Shown piece after piece: positions 1-13,254 of a DNA stretch of 64,000 nt. A model generated the notes under the pieces. That model was not told the origin of the DNA and did no database searches. It saw nothing but the letters and a program-made list of their open reading frames with translations. The position numbers and the translations under genes are program-made. Origin of the DNA: Hymenochaete sp. R1 (Eukaryota > Basidiomycota > Agaricomycetes > Hymenochaetales > Hymenochaetaceae); assembly GCA_019400425.1 (NCBI GenBank), contig JAFREE010000063.1:62001-126000 (forward strand), read 5' to 3'. The number at the start of each line of letters is the position of its first letter. Position 1 is the first letter of the stretch.

Positions 1-1476
1 ACTGGTACTCCCAATCCAATGAGACGCATGGCCGACTCGCGTGCATCAATTGGCGAGCTAATTTACGTTTCCCATCTTCTATAGGAGCGCCCTCAGACCA
101 AAAGAATCGTGACTTGAGCTCCAAGACACAAATCTCTCTCTCAAACTCGACTAAATAGCGGAGGCGGAGATATTCTGAGATGTATTTCGTCGGCGCATGG
201 TCAATTGCTCGGCATAGGCTCGAATAGGGCGAATCTAGTCATTCAACTTGTTGATGTGGTGGGGATTGACAATACAGGTGTCTACTCACCAATGCGCTTT
301 CTATGTGCTGAAATCGGTCGACACGATTTCAAAGTTGGTAGGTGTGAAAAAGCAAAGCGTCGAAAATCCCCCCAATGAATCTATCCCACGGTATAGATTA
401 CGACGTGCTGATAGCGCATGGTTGTGTTTTACTCGCAGAGGCCTATCCGCCTTATCGTAGGCTGACGATTGAACCTGTACCAGCTACAAGTTTAGCCAGA
501 CAATGAGGCTGGTATTTATTATTCCTGCTTTCATCTGAAGCAAGTGCAAATTAATGTCATCATTCAGCAAATATACAAGAGACGATGGTAGTAAAGCACG
601 AATATCGTGGAAAGCTCACCCAAATCATTGGTAGTCTTGATCATTACTAGGTTGATTGAAGTGCGTCGCCATGATTATCAGGCAGCTGCCAGTAGGCTAT
701 CATCGCCTTGAGCGTTGTTATGTGAGGAAACCGTGGAATTGAATTACTCGGACCACATCTTGCACACTGTCCTTAATTGGATCGACCGAAGTTGACTTTG
801 CTCCATGGGAAGCATATCGTTAATCAAGTCAACTCACGTCGGAATTGAACACTACTTCCTGTGAAGCACAAAGTGTTGAGTTCTCTACGATAAGTAAACG
901 TGGATTGAGGGGGAAGAATAGTCGCGCGGGTGCTTTAACACACCTTTTCGAAACGAGGTGGTTCGATATTGTTGCCAGTACGCACACCATCCGGAACCCT
1001 AGGCCATACGCCTGTCGTGCTACAGAAAGCTCCCTGTTTTCCATTCATACATCAAATAAGGATTGCTCGACACGTACTGTGGGCATCTTTCTGTGGGCAA
1101 AGCAATGGAGTACCAGTAGTAAATCTTCCAATGAAAACAAGAATTACTTTTTTCTGCGCTGAAAGCAGTTGCTTGACCGCAGGAAGTGAAAAGTCATAGT
1201 AGCAGACACGAGCAAGATGCGCACAGGATGCAGAAGGACTAGAAATGGTGAGAACGCACCTTGGGAGGAAGAGAAGAAACATCACATCAACCTGAAACAA
1301 ATCCAAAGCCAAATGGAAAACGTGGTCGATGCGAATAAATTACGTAATGCCCCGCGTCTTGTTTCCCCGAATGTTTCGGGCACGGTTCCTCTAGAGCGGC
1401 GGACTTCAAGTTCGTCACGTAGCGACTGAGCCTTTTCTCTCAACAACGAAACTCAATAATACTCCTAGCTCATAAT
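1..1476. other. No recognisable gene
   Basis: Short open frames occur on both strands but none is longer than about 105 codons, none gives a recognisable domain and none joins to a neighbour by in-phase splice sites. It probably holds the upstream region of the gene starting at 1477. An upstream non-coding exon or decayed repeat cannot be excluded. Confidence 0.5.
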
Positions 1477-2875
1477 ATGAGGACAAGCTCGTTCAATGTT
1501 GACATCGCTTCTGCTCTTGCACCGCTCGACAACCTGATTCAAGTCATCTATCAAGGTGCACATCGCTTCGTCGTCCTCTCCAAAGTCCAGTTTGAGCCTG
1601 AACTTGACGTCGATCTCGAAGGAAACGGCTCTGGATCTGGGTGGGAGGTACATGTTGGGTGTGTGGAAGAAGGGAGGTGGTGGAAGGGAAGGTGGGCGGA
1701 AGAAGACGTGAAACGTACAGTGGTATGACTGATGATTCAATTCGTTACTGGTTTGAACTATACACTCACAATGCTTAGGGAGAATGTGCATCAGATTCAC
1801 TGTTCGAAAAATTTGTGGAGGAGGTCTTAGATGCGGTGAAAAAGGGAGAAATATGCATCAACGGGTTCTTACCTGGGATACGAACAGGACACGAGCGTGC
1901 CGCTGCTACAAACAATACTGGGAACAACGACGGTGGTGCGAATTCAAGTTTGATTGAAAACGTCGCAAAACATGAGCCGAAGGTACGCTGCGTCCGTACT
2001 TATGAACTAGTTATAAACCCCTTCCTTGACAAGCGGAGCAAATTTGTTGTCAATGCTAATTGATTGCGTTTTCAAACCCGGTTATGGCACACAGTTGACC
2101 TTTTGTCCGACGTCGAAATCTCCAATATCGATTCCGCTCCAAGAGCTTGCTTCACTCGAGGCGCAACTTTTCGTAACAACCGAGATCTTCAACGTGAGTC
2201 AATGAACTTGGGTCAATGCTCGCTTGAGGCTGACTCGCAAGTAATCCTTGAAATCAGCTTGGATTGAGCGCCCAACAGCGGCAGTGTCAACTCAACCCAC
2301 CTGCGTTTGCTGCTCCTGCTTATTCATATACTCCGATGGATAGTGAAGTGATGAGTTGGAAAAGCCGACCTTCAGATGAGCCGCTTAGATCTGAGTTCGA
2401 GGGTCGGGAGGGAGGGTCTCCACCAGCCAAAAGTAAGTGCCTGTTCCCTTTCATGGTCACTGATAAGTGGTTGAAAAACTTCTTTCTTTCGCCTTCGAAC
2501 AAGAGAACGTCGGAGGTCGCTATCTCCGCCAGGATCTAAAAGTGACATAGTTTCGATAAACCAATCGGGAAGGGGACATTCGACCAAACATACAGGAGAT
2601 GTTCACGCAGGAACAACGGAGCGAGAAAATCTCAATGACTTAGAGGGAACACCGAGAGGTGAGGTTGCGCTGTACCGCAAGATTTCCTTGCTTAACCATC
2701 TCCATTCGAAGTAGCAGCAAGACATGCGATACAGAAAGGGAGAAAAGACGAGCTCCGATCGCCTTCGAGGAACTCGGCTTCGGTCACTTCTAAATCGCAT
2801 TTAAAAAAGAAGATGGGGCCCGAGAAGAGACCTGCTCGGAGAGTACAACAAATGGAGTTCGGGGACGACGACTAG
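1477..2875 (+). CDS. XRCC4/XLF-superfamily protein candidate (NHEJ factor)
   Basis: Six exons join in phase: 1477-1722, 1779-1982, 2095-2193, 2258-2432, 2533-2658 and 2718-2875, giving 335 residues. The first 180 residues read like an XRCC4-type head: a run of beta-strand-like segments, the pattern WWKGRWAEEDV (compare the W-x-G-x-x-x-E-x-[DE]-[IV] step of XRCC4 heads), a helix, then a strand pair with LTFCPTSKSPISIPLQEL. The C-terminus is basic and ends in a short acidic tip (MEFGDDD), as in the Ku-binding tails of XLF and PAXX. XRCC4, XLF and PAXX act at DNA ends with ligase IV and Ku in non-homologous end joining. No long coiled coil is visible after the head, so it fits XLF/PAXX better than XRCC4 itself. 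The consistent six-exon model makes the gene likely; the family name is inference from fold-level resemblance only. Confidence 0.5.
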
Positions 2876-5590
2876 GGTTGAGCTTGTAATAGAGGAGACA
2901 AAGCTATGCATGCGTAGATTTCACATGTAAGCGTTTTCTTCGCTTCGTCATGGGACCTTGGGCTCGCGGAAGTGCTGACGAGTGTCTATTTCGCAGAATT
3001 AAAAACCCGAAAATTTGTCAAACTCGCGGGGTACTGTTTCTGCGAGTGTATTTGCTTGAAATTCTGGATGACATCTTGGACACTGGCGGCAGCGGCCCTG
3101 TCCGCATCCTTGGCCAGAATCAGGCACTGTTTGTAGCACCACTGACTGCGGCTGCGGTGACGACAAGGAACTGGCGTATCCAACCTCTGACATTCCTTTT
3201 TCTACCTCTCTTGAATTTTTCTCACAAACCCTGGTCATTCCTGTGAGTTCCTCACTTGCCCGTTTTTGCACTAAGTCTCAACGTCGGACAACAACCTCCG
3301 ATACTGGGTCCAAGCCGAACCGAAGGGTCCAACTTCAAAATGCAACGAGCTTGAAAGGCTCTACGATTGCTCGAGCAAGAAGCCGCTGAAAATCACAAGA
3401 AAGGAGAGAGTCCCACATATCATTTGTTTTTATTGAACTGAAAATTTGATCATCAGCCCCGTCCGAGTCCGCCGAATCCACAACCTAAACCGGGAATCAT
3501 AGGAAGTGACAATGCCATAAATGACCATTCCAACGTCAAGAATCAGGCCATTTGCTCATTAGAGCACGGTCGGGAGCCCGGCCTTACTTATTCTGGACTC
3601 GTTTGTTCGAACAGCAGGAAGAAGTTTCATACCCGGATTCCTTTACTTTCCTCAAATTCTTGTTGCTGAAGGAGCTGTCAAACTTCGAAACGTAAAGATG
3701 CTTGTACGTTTGTTTGTTTATGTGGAGGTAAAAGACTCAAGAGAGTAGCTAGTTTTCTCTGTACATGTCAAGGAGCCGCATATAATTTATTTCTCTTCGG
3801 AGGTACGCCACTTCCCCATCCCTGGTCTTCCCACCGTTTGCGACGATAGTCTTCTTCCAGGTTCCTTCTACTTCCCCTTTCAATTAACACTGGGAGGTTA
3901 CCATGTTTCGGAGACGACTAGGAGTATCTAGCTGGCTAACAACCATCACCGAGGAGAAGCAGTATACAGTGCTTCTGGAGTCGCGTTCCGTATTTACGAT
4001 CACCTTTACCCGCCTCGCCAGACTCGGGATGATGGATGGAAGTAGAAAGCCAACTTACGGGTGAGAAACACCTGAGAAGTTTCAACTTTGCTCTCGGGTC
4101 CTTATCGAGTTGATGCACCTTCGCAAGGCCCCGGTATTAACTCCTGAGTAACCTGAGAATGTCGATGTCGGTGAGAAAGGCGTCCCTTTAAGGTTATTTG
4201 TGGAATAATTTAGAGACGGGAAAGTCAAATTACTGCACGACACCTGTCAACCATTAGTGATGGAGACTGGGATTGGGTCGTGGGCGATGACGCATAGGTG
4301 AGGGATGCTATTTTTCATTCATTCATTTGCGCCCACCCGTTCTTTTCTTGTTCTTCAGTTTTCTTCGGAAAACGTACTAGCGCAACACTTTGGCGCACGC
4401 GCCATTACTCCATGTTTCGTGTGCGCCGACAGAGTCTTATCAAGTAAGTATTGTACTCCCTTGTCTTTAAATTCAGTTCTGCTCTCGCTCACTTCTCATT
4501 ATCTCGAGGTTCTAGAAAGTGAGAAACCGAAAATACAAGTCATTTCGGTCCGTTCTCTTCGAATTCTTTTTAAAGATACAAGAGTCGAAAATGTGAGTCT
4601 TAGAAAAAGTGCTGAAGCTGAGATGTCGCGTTATTGATCCATTCCCATCGTGGATTGAAGCTGGCGCCAATCTCTTCAAACATCCATAAGGAGTGCATTA
4701 CGTGTCATGCATAAGCATTCGCGAGTGTATGCGCCGACTTGCCCAGGCTCTTGACCCGGGTCATTCAGATTTGATCGATACAGTACGAATTACTTCTCTG
4801 GAAGTTACGGACCGCTTTAAGCGATCTGAGGGTCATGTTGAGCTGGCTCAAAGAAGTTCATCCCTTCAAGATCTTCGGTTAAGCGACGAGCGACGTATAA
4901 GGCGAGCTAGGTGAGAATGAGCTAGAAGACCTTTGAAGTGTGTAACTGGCTTCCTGAATCGACCGCTTCTCGGTTACTCTGTTCTCCGATGTCGGTGAAA
5001 GGGATTGTAGGGTGTAATGTCGGCCATTCACTCCGAACCCGTTGGATACCGAACGGCGGCACTTGCAGGATTGAACGTGCATGAATCGCTTTAGGCAATG
5101 AGCTCGATGGAATCAAAAAGCATGATAAACAGCTTCCAGTGGGAAGGCCATATGCTATCCAACATTAATCTATCAGTATCAGTATCAGTATCAGTCCCAG
5201 TCCTAGACCATGTATTCCATCCCTACGCCTGCCGTGTTTGCAAGCTGAATGTGGCTGTGCGTTCCGCCTGAGTCGGACTTTAAATCATTCTGTATTGAAT
5301 GTAAGTATTGCTGTAATAAGAATACACTGAACACATGTCTTAGACTCTTACGATTACATCGTGGAAGGTGCTCACCCAATCACTTTTGGTTTTCCGAATC
5401 CACTCATCTAAGCAGCGAAGGTGACCCTGCGTCCAGTCCGTGCGTTCATGTACTTATCTCTATTCAGATATTACAGGGTACAGGAGCCCGCCTTTGATCC
5501 TGCGATCGCTTCATCGCCTCAAGACTGTCCAACAGGGGAACAGTCAAGCACCATCGCATTTGGACTGTATTACTTCGAAAAGTATCACAC
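2876..5590. other. Long stretch without a confident gene
   Basis: Scattered open frames of 60-110 codons are present, for example 2950-3246 and 4305-4637 on the plus strand and 2986-3183 on the minus strand. No set of them could be joined into one gene with consistent phase, and none shows a known domain. It may hold a fast-evolving or decayed gene, or long untranslated sequence. Confidence 0.45.
5171..5194. repeat. TATCAG microsatellite, four units
   Basis: Four perfect copies of the hexamer TATCAG in a row, in the non-coding stretch before the TANGO2 gene. Confidence 0.9.
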
Positions 5591-6949
5591 ATGTGTATTG
5601 GCCTCTGGTCCTTAGATCATCCCGATTATGCCCTGTGAGTCCCCTATCAATCTCAGTCCCTCCCCCAAATAGAAGGGGTGACTTATAAGCTTTTACTCTT
5701 CGTGTAAAAGGATACTTTGCGCCAATCGCGACGAGTACCTATCACGCCCAACTAAGGACGCCGAATTCCACTCATTTGATGTCCCATCTCAACCATCGCC
5801 ACTGGTAACAACAAAGGAAGAAAAGCTCGGCCAGCGCGAGGCAGGCTATGTCCTCTCAGGAAGAGATCTCCAAGCGGGAGGATCTTGGCTCGGAATCAAC
5901 CGCTCGGGTCGTGTTGCTCTCCTGTAAGTGCTCAAAATAACCAGTGTAATCCTTTGGCGGTGCCGCAACTAGACGAGGAAAAAACTGAGTCGGGAAACCA
6001 ATCGTTAGGACAAATATCACTGAACTTCATGGGCGGTATCAGTCTTCGCGAGGGAGCCTCGTCTCCACCTTTCTCCTCCCTGGTTCTCCGGACTGGCAAG
6101 AGTACGCCACAGCTCTTTCAAATGATCCAAACTCCGGGTTTGCTGGGTTCAACCTCCTCCTCTTGTCACCGAGAGGAAACTTGAATGCGCCAGATAACAC
6201 GTTGTATTACGAAGGGGCACTGCTGACCAATTCCGGTGGCGGCGGTAAAATCACCGCAAGGCGCCTCCACACCGAGGAATACCGCGCTGGTGCATTATCG
6301 AACGGCATTGATGATACGGGAGGAAGAGAGTGGCCGAAAGTGAGGAAGGGTAGACAATGCATAGAAGAACTTCTATCCGAGTTCAGTGGTAGCGAAGACC
6401 GGAAGAGCGAATATAAAACAGGAGAGAGCGGGAACTCGCCGTCGTCCCAGTCACGTTCCGAAGACGATCTCGTTGATCGGCTCTTTGGAGCACTCTCGTA
6501 AGTAGCGTGAAGAGATCACCTAGTTTCACATTTTCCGTTTGTCGTCGAAAACTTGAAGAGAGATCTCTGACCCCACCTTACTTTGCGGCGCAAGCTGGAA
6601 ACCAGAAACACCACCACGGAATCGCTTCGAGCTCCGAAGCTCTGTCGAGATCCCGCCAATCTGTATTACGGAAAGTCTGGACCCCCACGCAAAGGAGAAC
6701 ACGCCGTCGGCGGCAGACGGCACCGTCTTTTACGGGACGAGACTCTCTACGGTGCTTTTGGTGCGCCGCGACGGGCATGTCACTTTCGTTGAGCGAGATA
6801 TCTGGATTCAGGATTCTGACGAGAAAGCCAACGAAGCCAATGAAGCCAATGGGAGGAAGGGGTCGAGGTCCGTCATCCGAGGAGATCCGAGAAAATCTCG
6901 TGTCTTTCGCTTTAGGCTAGATGAAGGGGTCAAATCAAGTTCGACTTAA
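5591..6949 (+). CDS. TANGO2: TANGO2 / NRDE-family protein
   Basis: Four exons (5591-5634, 5711-5923, 6009-6497, 6595-6949) join in phase to 366 residues. The N-terminus is diagnostic: Met-Cys at positions 1-2, then ILCANRDEYLSRPT at about 16-29 (the NRDE motif), LSGRDLQAGGSWLGINRSGR and TNITE. Near the C-terminus YGTRLSTVLLVRRDGHVTF is also typical. TANGO2 proteins have an Ntn-hydrolase-like fold with Cys2 exposed after Met removal. They are linked to Golgi organisation, mitochondrial lipid metabolism and haem handling, but no reaction is firmly assigned. This copy has a long polar insert (about residues 160-240) common in fungal members. Three introns of 76-97 bases interrupt the gene, all in the same phase. 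The start is fixed by the MC pair required in the family. Confidence 0.93.
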
Positions 6950-7956
6950 TACATTTACTGTGTGATGCTGTCTAATCGCGCGCTGGTGTGAGGTGGTCAC
7001 TGGACTACTGGGCTTGCGTTGAGTGCAATGAACCAAGGAAAGGAAGGTGGGAAGGTCTGTACGGTGGCGCATGCTTCTTTATTTTAAGCGCCCCTGGAGA
7101 TACAACTTACTGAGTTACTCGTTAATCTTGACTTATAGAAGTGCTACACACTGGTAATTGCTTGTCCGCGTGGGATTTATTGGCCTAGTATGACCTTCTC
7201 GTAAGCTCGGAGGTCCATGACCAAGGTTCCGACCAGAACTTCCTGTATCAGACTCAGAGCGAGATTCCGACACAATTTGAATGATCAGGGAGAAAGTAAG
7301 AGATGCCATACACATGTAAATAGTAGGGTCGCGTCTCGGTGTGAGTATGGGATTTGTATCGGGGGGATGAGCGATAAATAGAAAGAAGCAGCTTGAAATT
7401 CAAGATGTGGAGTTTCAATTCACCGATAGAACGAGACCGAGAGAACGAACCATTGGATGAATGAAGTTTCTTCATCATCGCTGTTGGGTGAAAAATTGAA
7501 TAACTTCGAGAGATCCGATCCTATGGTCGTTGGTTCTTGGCCACACTACTCAGTGTGAATCAAGCTGGAATGTAAACAAATGTCTTTAAAGATGTAGAAA
7601 ACCCGTTACGGAACGGTCATTAATGTTCGTAGGAAGGCGTGGGTGAAGTTGGCGGAATCAATCACTTTAACAACGTGAAGCGTTTACGATCGTAAAAGCT
7701 GCATTCTGAAAAAAAAGCAACCGTTCTGGGAGCTTCAAGAAAAAGAAGAAAAAATGTTCGGGCTCAAGAAGTAATGGTATATTGAGGAAGCCACGCGGAT
7801 CCTCTCCGAAACCAAAGCACAGTCCAATTCGCCGAGTCGGTGAAAAGCTCCAAAGTTCATAACACGTCTTCGTTCGGCTTTGCGCGATCATTCTCATCAT
7901 TGAGAACGAGGATACTACGCAAAAGACAGCGAACCAAGTAGTCGGGTCTCGCCGTA
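6950..7956. other. Intergenic stretch between convergent genes
   Basis: Downstream of the TANGO2 gene (plus) and of the zinc-cluster gene (minus). Only short open frames; presumably the 3' untranslated regions and terminators of both. No repeat or RNA gene was recognised. Confidence 0.5.
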
Positions 7957-9630
7957 TCAGGCCACGACGTCGTATGGGCCGACGGGTTTTGCGTAAACAT
8001 CGGTATTTGAGAAGTACGGGCTAACGGCGTGCGCGCTGTTGTTGTGATGAGGATGATGATGAGCGACGGTTTCGGATCCCCATTGCATGACATGCATTGT
8101 ATGTGGAGTGGCAGGTGTAGACATCGCAACTGATGAGCTCAAAGAAAGTGGGGTCATAAGGTCGCTGTCTGCTGGAGAACGAAGCGATTCTTGGTTGTTC
8201 TGAGCGTTATGGGTTTCGTAATTTCCGTACGTGTTGGTGGGTGACCCGCCATTGGCCGATCTTGGTGAGCTTTCGCCGCTTCATTGAAGGAGAAACATCA
8301 GCCTGAATGTATTGGGAGCAATGAATGAAACCGTGCTCACTGGAGGACCGTTTTGAGCTCATGGATGCGTCGTAAAATCATGCACGCCGCATCTGAATGA
8401 TTTGGTAATTGCTGCAGATAGTTTGACATTCCTTCGAGCTGCCGTGCTAAGGATATGAACGAATGATTCGCCGTTGGGTCGGTAATGCAGGCACAAGAAT
8501 CATCGTACGAGTATTGTCGATGTAGACCTCGACCTGAAGAAATCCGGTGTCATTTGAATTAGTCACCGTCACTAGTTCATGTTCACAAGAAAGCACACCA
8601 TGCAAGCCGTCTGACGAACCTGAAGTCGATGATGGGGAATATGCAACTGGCGAGTTTCCACCGAGGCCATTCCCGTTGTTAGCTGCACATTGGACAGAAT
8701 ACCCATTGCCGGAGTAATGATCCGGCGCAATATGGCTCAAGGGCATGGAATAAGCCGTACTCGTGGCGGACGGTGGGGGCGGGGAAGGCGATAATCGGTA
8801 ATAGTATGCTGCCTGCTGCATTTCGTTCACTGGCTCCGACTTAATCATGGACCCTTGCTGCTCCGCGGGCGGTGTGAGCAAACGGCGTGGCCTCGGGATC
8901 ATGCTGCTTCGCCTTTGGGATCGTGTATGCCATTTGTCTGACGCATCACCATCATAATAGCTCTGGTCGGCCCATCGAGGATGCGGCTTGCCTGAATGTC
9001 AAAGAAAAAAAATCAGTTCCGACTCGGATGCTTCGATCTGATGTGTCTAATTGACTCTCACCTCGTAGCTCTCGCACAAGAGACTCTAGCTCAGCAATGC
9101 GATTTCGTAGTCGTGTCGTTTCATCGAGGTCTGGATCATCACTGTAATAATGGATGTTTTGCGTGAGTATCGGAGCTCAAAGTGTGCTAGAAGTCATTTA
9201 CCGAAGGGCCGGATCATCAACTTCGTACACACATAGTCCAGTCTGCAAGGCCAAGGAAGTAAATATTAGAACCCTTTTGAGGAAGAGAAGGGACCTTACC
9301 AGACCGAGTTGGATACACCTCTGACATGGTCTAGCAATTTCATGAGCATCACGAGTATCGTTCATTCATGTCAACCAAGATCTGTAAAGAACACGCAAAC
9401 CAAAGAACCGACCTCTTGCGATCACACTAAGACACGATGAAGACTCAGCACAGCTTCTCTAATGAAAGGAATCGAAATGAGCTCACTTTCCGTTTTGAAG
9501 TATGGCAATTTAGACAAGACTGCGTTGTCCTGTTCCTTCGACGCTTGCGATGATCCATGTCCATGGAGAAGTCGAGCTCAAGCAAGTCAGTCTTCATGAC
9601 ATGTGGCTGGGTTGAGTCCGAAGGAAACAT
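7957..9630 (-). CDS. Zn(II)2Cys6 fungal transcription factor
   Basis: Eight exons on the minus strand (9630-9487, 9426-9413, 9330-9300, 9242-9202, 9141-9062, 8991-8509, 8446-8341, 8278-7957) join in phase to 406 residues. The zinc cluster is complete: C39-x2-C42-x6-C49-x5-C55-x2-C58-x8-C67, preceded by a basic patch (RKRRRNR). It is split over four exons, one of only 14 bases. A leucine-containing helix after the cluster (about residues 85-105) could be the dimerisation coiled coil. The rest is rich in Ser, Pro, Asn and His and looks disordered, with no Fungal_trans middle-homology domain. Such proteins bind DNA in the nucleus as regulators of metabolism or development. Target genes cannot be told from sequence, and neighbours share no obvious pathway. 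Start chosen at the only Met upstream of the cluster in frame. Confidence 0.9.
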
Positions 9631-12600
9631 GGTTTTGCGGAGATAATGAAAAGGAACGTAAAATGCTAGCGGAGGATGGACGGGAAAAGAAAGAAGCTAG
9701 TACGCGATGGCGAAGGATCTGGAACTGGAGTCGAGGAGGTAGGGGCCGGAGGTATTTCAAAGGGAGGACACGGACAAGGTCTTATAGTCGGGGGAACGAT
9801 GCTTAAAAATAAAGAATAATAAAATAATTCAAATAAAAGAATGAAAGGTATGAACTTACATCTTTTCGGGCATCTTGTTGGCCACCCTTGAAGGGACTGT
9901 ATGGGTCTCCAAATCGGGGACGGCTTGGATCACCAGCGGGAGAGGCAGGAGAAGCACAGGTTCATTTCGTTATCGGCTGCTGATGTTGATGGTGTATGGC
10001 CAACGGGAATCATCTCATCTCGCACTTTGTTTGTGTCGTAGACCTGGTCCTCCGCCTGCAATCTTCCTTGGATTATCGCATCTCTCCACCGCGAATTCGC
10101 GGTAACACATTGGATATAAATTAATTTTAGAAACAGAAAACCAGAAAACGGCCGCACCTAATTAATTGCGATCAAGATAGCGTCGGCTTTGTTTAAGGGA
10201 AGTCGAGAGTTGGAAAGTGAGAAACGGGAGTCCGGATTCCATCACATTTGTAACCACACCACACGTGTCCTTCGCACAGCGTGTCCGAGAAATGAATTCG
10301 TTCAGAAACAAGGCTAGAACGACTCGGCACTCCTTTGTTCTCTTTCCCGCTTTCCGATTGCTCTGCACTGTATTTGACGCAGTATAGGCAGGCGGACATC
10401 CACCTGAGGTTGCCGAATGCAGACTACTTGACTACTTCTTATTGAATGGTGTGCAGACGGCCCGGTCTCGGCTTCGTCGTTGTCGGATGCTGCAACGGCC
10501 GAAGGTCTTGGAAGACGAGGAATCGAGATACAGAAGTTGCGTCGAGGTCCGTGTGTGTGTTTATCTCGCAGCGCAGCCCCCAAAAATGCGTGTGCACAGG
10601 GCTCCTGACCCCTGAGAACTACGGTGAGCGGTTCGAGGGGTCTTCCTCGGCTTTTCACCAAGATCCCTACTTATCACTACACTTCTCGCCCAATTTTCTT
10701 TTTTATCATGTCGTAATCTGCTGCGCCTCCTATTGATATCATCGACCCAGTTACCTAGCTTCAGTGTCACACCGAATGTGGGATGAACCTGTACGCACCG
10801 GCATATATAAATAAATATATAGATATATATATTCCTTCTCTGCTAAACGTTCTGGATCCAAACTCATTCGGGAAATTTGCATTGGCCCAGTCGGTCACTC
10901 CACCTCGGTAGCGTATTTCAAAAACTACTCTTGCCCATGATCGGTAGTCACGGCGCTCGTCGGTGAAAATGATGATCGAAAATTATCCCTTCGGCGGAAA
11001 TATCTGCAGGTTGTCTGATTGCCTACTTTGGATCATGAAAGGATCCAGCTTCGGAAAAGCTCTTAGTCCACCCTTCACAAGCAACGCAAGCGCAGTCCTT
11101 TTTCGCAGTCTTCGGCACGTGTTTCATAGAGACAGAAAACAAACGACGTCAACGCAGTCGATGACAGTTATTAAAATGCAGACTTCCACGAGTCTTCTTT
11201 CATTATCCGAATCAAAAGGAGTAAAGCTTGAGCCTGCAGCGAAAGACAGGCAGCCGGCGCCAGTCTTGTCGCATGAAAAATTCGTGTGAACCTGGCTTCT
11301 CCGAACGTCACTGGACCGGACTACGGTGAGAACAAAGGGGTGAACAAGCGCAAATTTACTGACCGAGAAAGGTAAGTCTAGGAAGACTTTCAGAAATGAA
11401 TTAGTGGCGAAGAGTTGCGCAGGTCCCGTTCCTTTTTCTAGTAGTATCTTAGCCTTTTGCGCTGACCGTCCACCCTGCTGGAGCCCCTAGAAGACCTAAC
11501 GGCGTTATTGAAGGGAGCCCGAGCTTGCCGTGGATCGGGTCGTCCGCATACAGTCCTTGCATCCGAGAAACACTCTACTCTTAGAACGCCACACAGACAT
11601 TCGCGTAGTCGAAGCCTTCAAGAGCCGTCTCGCATTGTCTCTACAATGTTGGGATGAGTGGCACAGTGACTTCCATGCCCCGGTAGCGCTCAACACAATC
11701 AGCGCTCATCGATGATATTGCATCGAAAAAGCTAAGATGGCATTAGGAAGATGGCCTGCGCTGTAAGACTTTGAGAACATTGCACGGTTTGTCAGGCCCG
11801 CCTTGGGCGGATCCTTGCTGAAAGGGAGCCTTATACGGTTGCATAATCGGCTTCATAATCTCCTCGGTGTCGGAACGGGTTGCCTCGTTGTCACGCGCAA
11901 AGGGAGCTCAGAGCAATGGAGCAACATGTTCTCCCAACTCGCCCATGCGCGGCAGTGGCGGCATTGGGAAGCGGACCATTTTAGCCAATACATCCAGAGA
12001 TGTCTAAGAAAAACTCGAATCGCGTCCGAAAAGGACCCAGTCGAGTTCTATTCATAAGCCATGAACGGGAGGGTGGTTGAATAGAAACAAGCTTTGTGTC
12101 GTTGTCCGAGATTAGTTAGGTTCAAGGACCCATCGTGTACTTGCTTCCTCATTGAACAGACGATGAGCAGAGAAGGTCGGTCCGCGTTCTCGCGACACGC
12201 GCTCTTTCGTTCTCATATGCATCTGGAGTCCAGCCTTTCTCCGTCATCGAGTTCCCCGCGTCCTGTGTCTTTAATTGAATAAACACAGGCACTAGTACCG
12301 ATCGGATAATCAGTATTGAAATTCACACCGTATGAAATAAATTTCTCACTGTGACCTTCATGTCCGGGTAATGGTTGCGAACAGAAGCTACCTTGAAGCC
12401 GTATGCTCCGAATAATCGTCGCACAAATGACTGATTACGGGTAGAGGACAGCCATAGATGACGATGAATCACAAAGAATATGTGCATGAGAGCGACGGGA
12501 GCGACTGCATTTAAGTTTAGAGGGCGGCTGCAAACGTACGAAAGGGTGGAAGGACTGACTCGGGTTTCTCCTGCGGGCTACCTCGTTCTCTGCTTCCAAA

Positions 12601-13254
12601 CGAGACAAGAATATCCTTCGCATCAATATATACCGCCACAAAGGCCTTCGAGAAGGTTGTACTTTACGCTTTTGACTATAACCTCTAGCCTCAGGGCCGA
12701 TCCTCAGGAAATCGGAGACAATGCGCACCAAACGGCAGTGTAAAACAAGCCCGAGCAAGTTGGACGGTCTTACGACGGCGCTCTAAGTCCCCCAGCCCAT
12801 ACGATATAAAGCACAAGCTTTTAGGCTTTGTCGCTAGTCATGTCAAGGCCGTCCTAGTGAAAGTCAGGGTAAGTGCAATGGTAACAAACGGCGGCGAGAT
12901 CACGGGTGTTTCTTGGGAGTTCAGCCTTGATGACTACGCAACTCAAAGTCATTTTTGTGTTGATGAGGCATGATACGAGTTGGCGGGTATTAACTGTAGT
13001 AATGCATCGCAGAACCGTGCAGATATCGTACACTACGTCCAAGTTCAAGCCGTTCACCGTGTGCTTGAAGTTTAGATGAGAAAACCGGAGAAACTTGTGA
13101 CGTAAGCCTTGTGTCGATCACTTTTCCGTGCCGTCATAGGCGCACAAAGCCGCGCTGAACCCTGCAGCTTCAAGTCCGACCACAACGAAGCGTATCTCAC
13201 CAGAGGAGTGTTATTTCCAAAGAGACACAATTTTACGCAAGAGGCAGACTAGAC
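9631..13254. other. Long stretch without a confident gene
   Basis: Open frames of 60-115 codons occur on both strands (for example 10446-10736, 10963-11289 and 12480-12743 on plus; 10314-10661 on minus). None has a known domain and none could be spliced into a longer product. The left end is probably promoter and 5' leader of the zinc-cluster gene; the right end is the promoter of the phosphatidylserine synthase gene. Confidence 0.45.
10803..10832. repeat. AT-rich microsatellite-like tract
   Basis: Thirty bases made almost only of A and T in TATA-type steps, inside a gene-free stretch. It could be a low-complexity tract or a promoter-like element; no gene start is tied to it. Confidence 0.6.

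Noticed and set aside
2950..3720. Possible multi-exon gene after the XRCC4-like gene
   Set aside because: Protein-like pieces appear in different frames on both strands, but no chain of splice sites keeps phase over more than two of them.
10314..10661. 115-codon minus-strand frame
   Set aside because: No domain, no splice partners, and composition like neighbouring non-coding DNA.
12480..12743. 87-codon plus-strand frame with overlapping 107-codon minus frame
   Set aside because: Both frames look equally random; no conserved motif or splice context.
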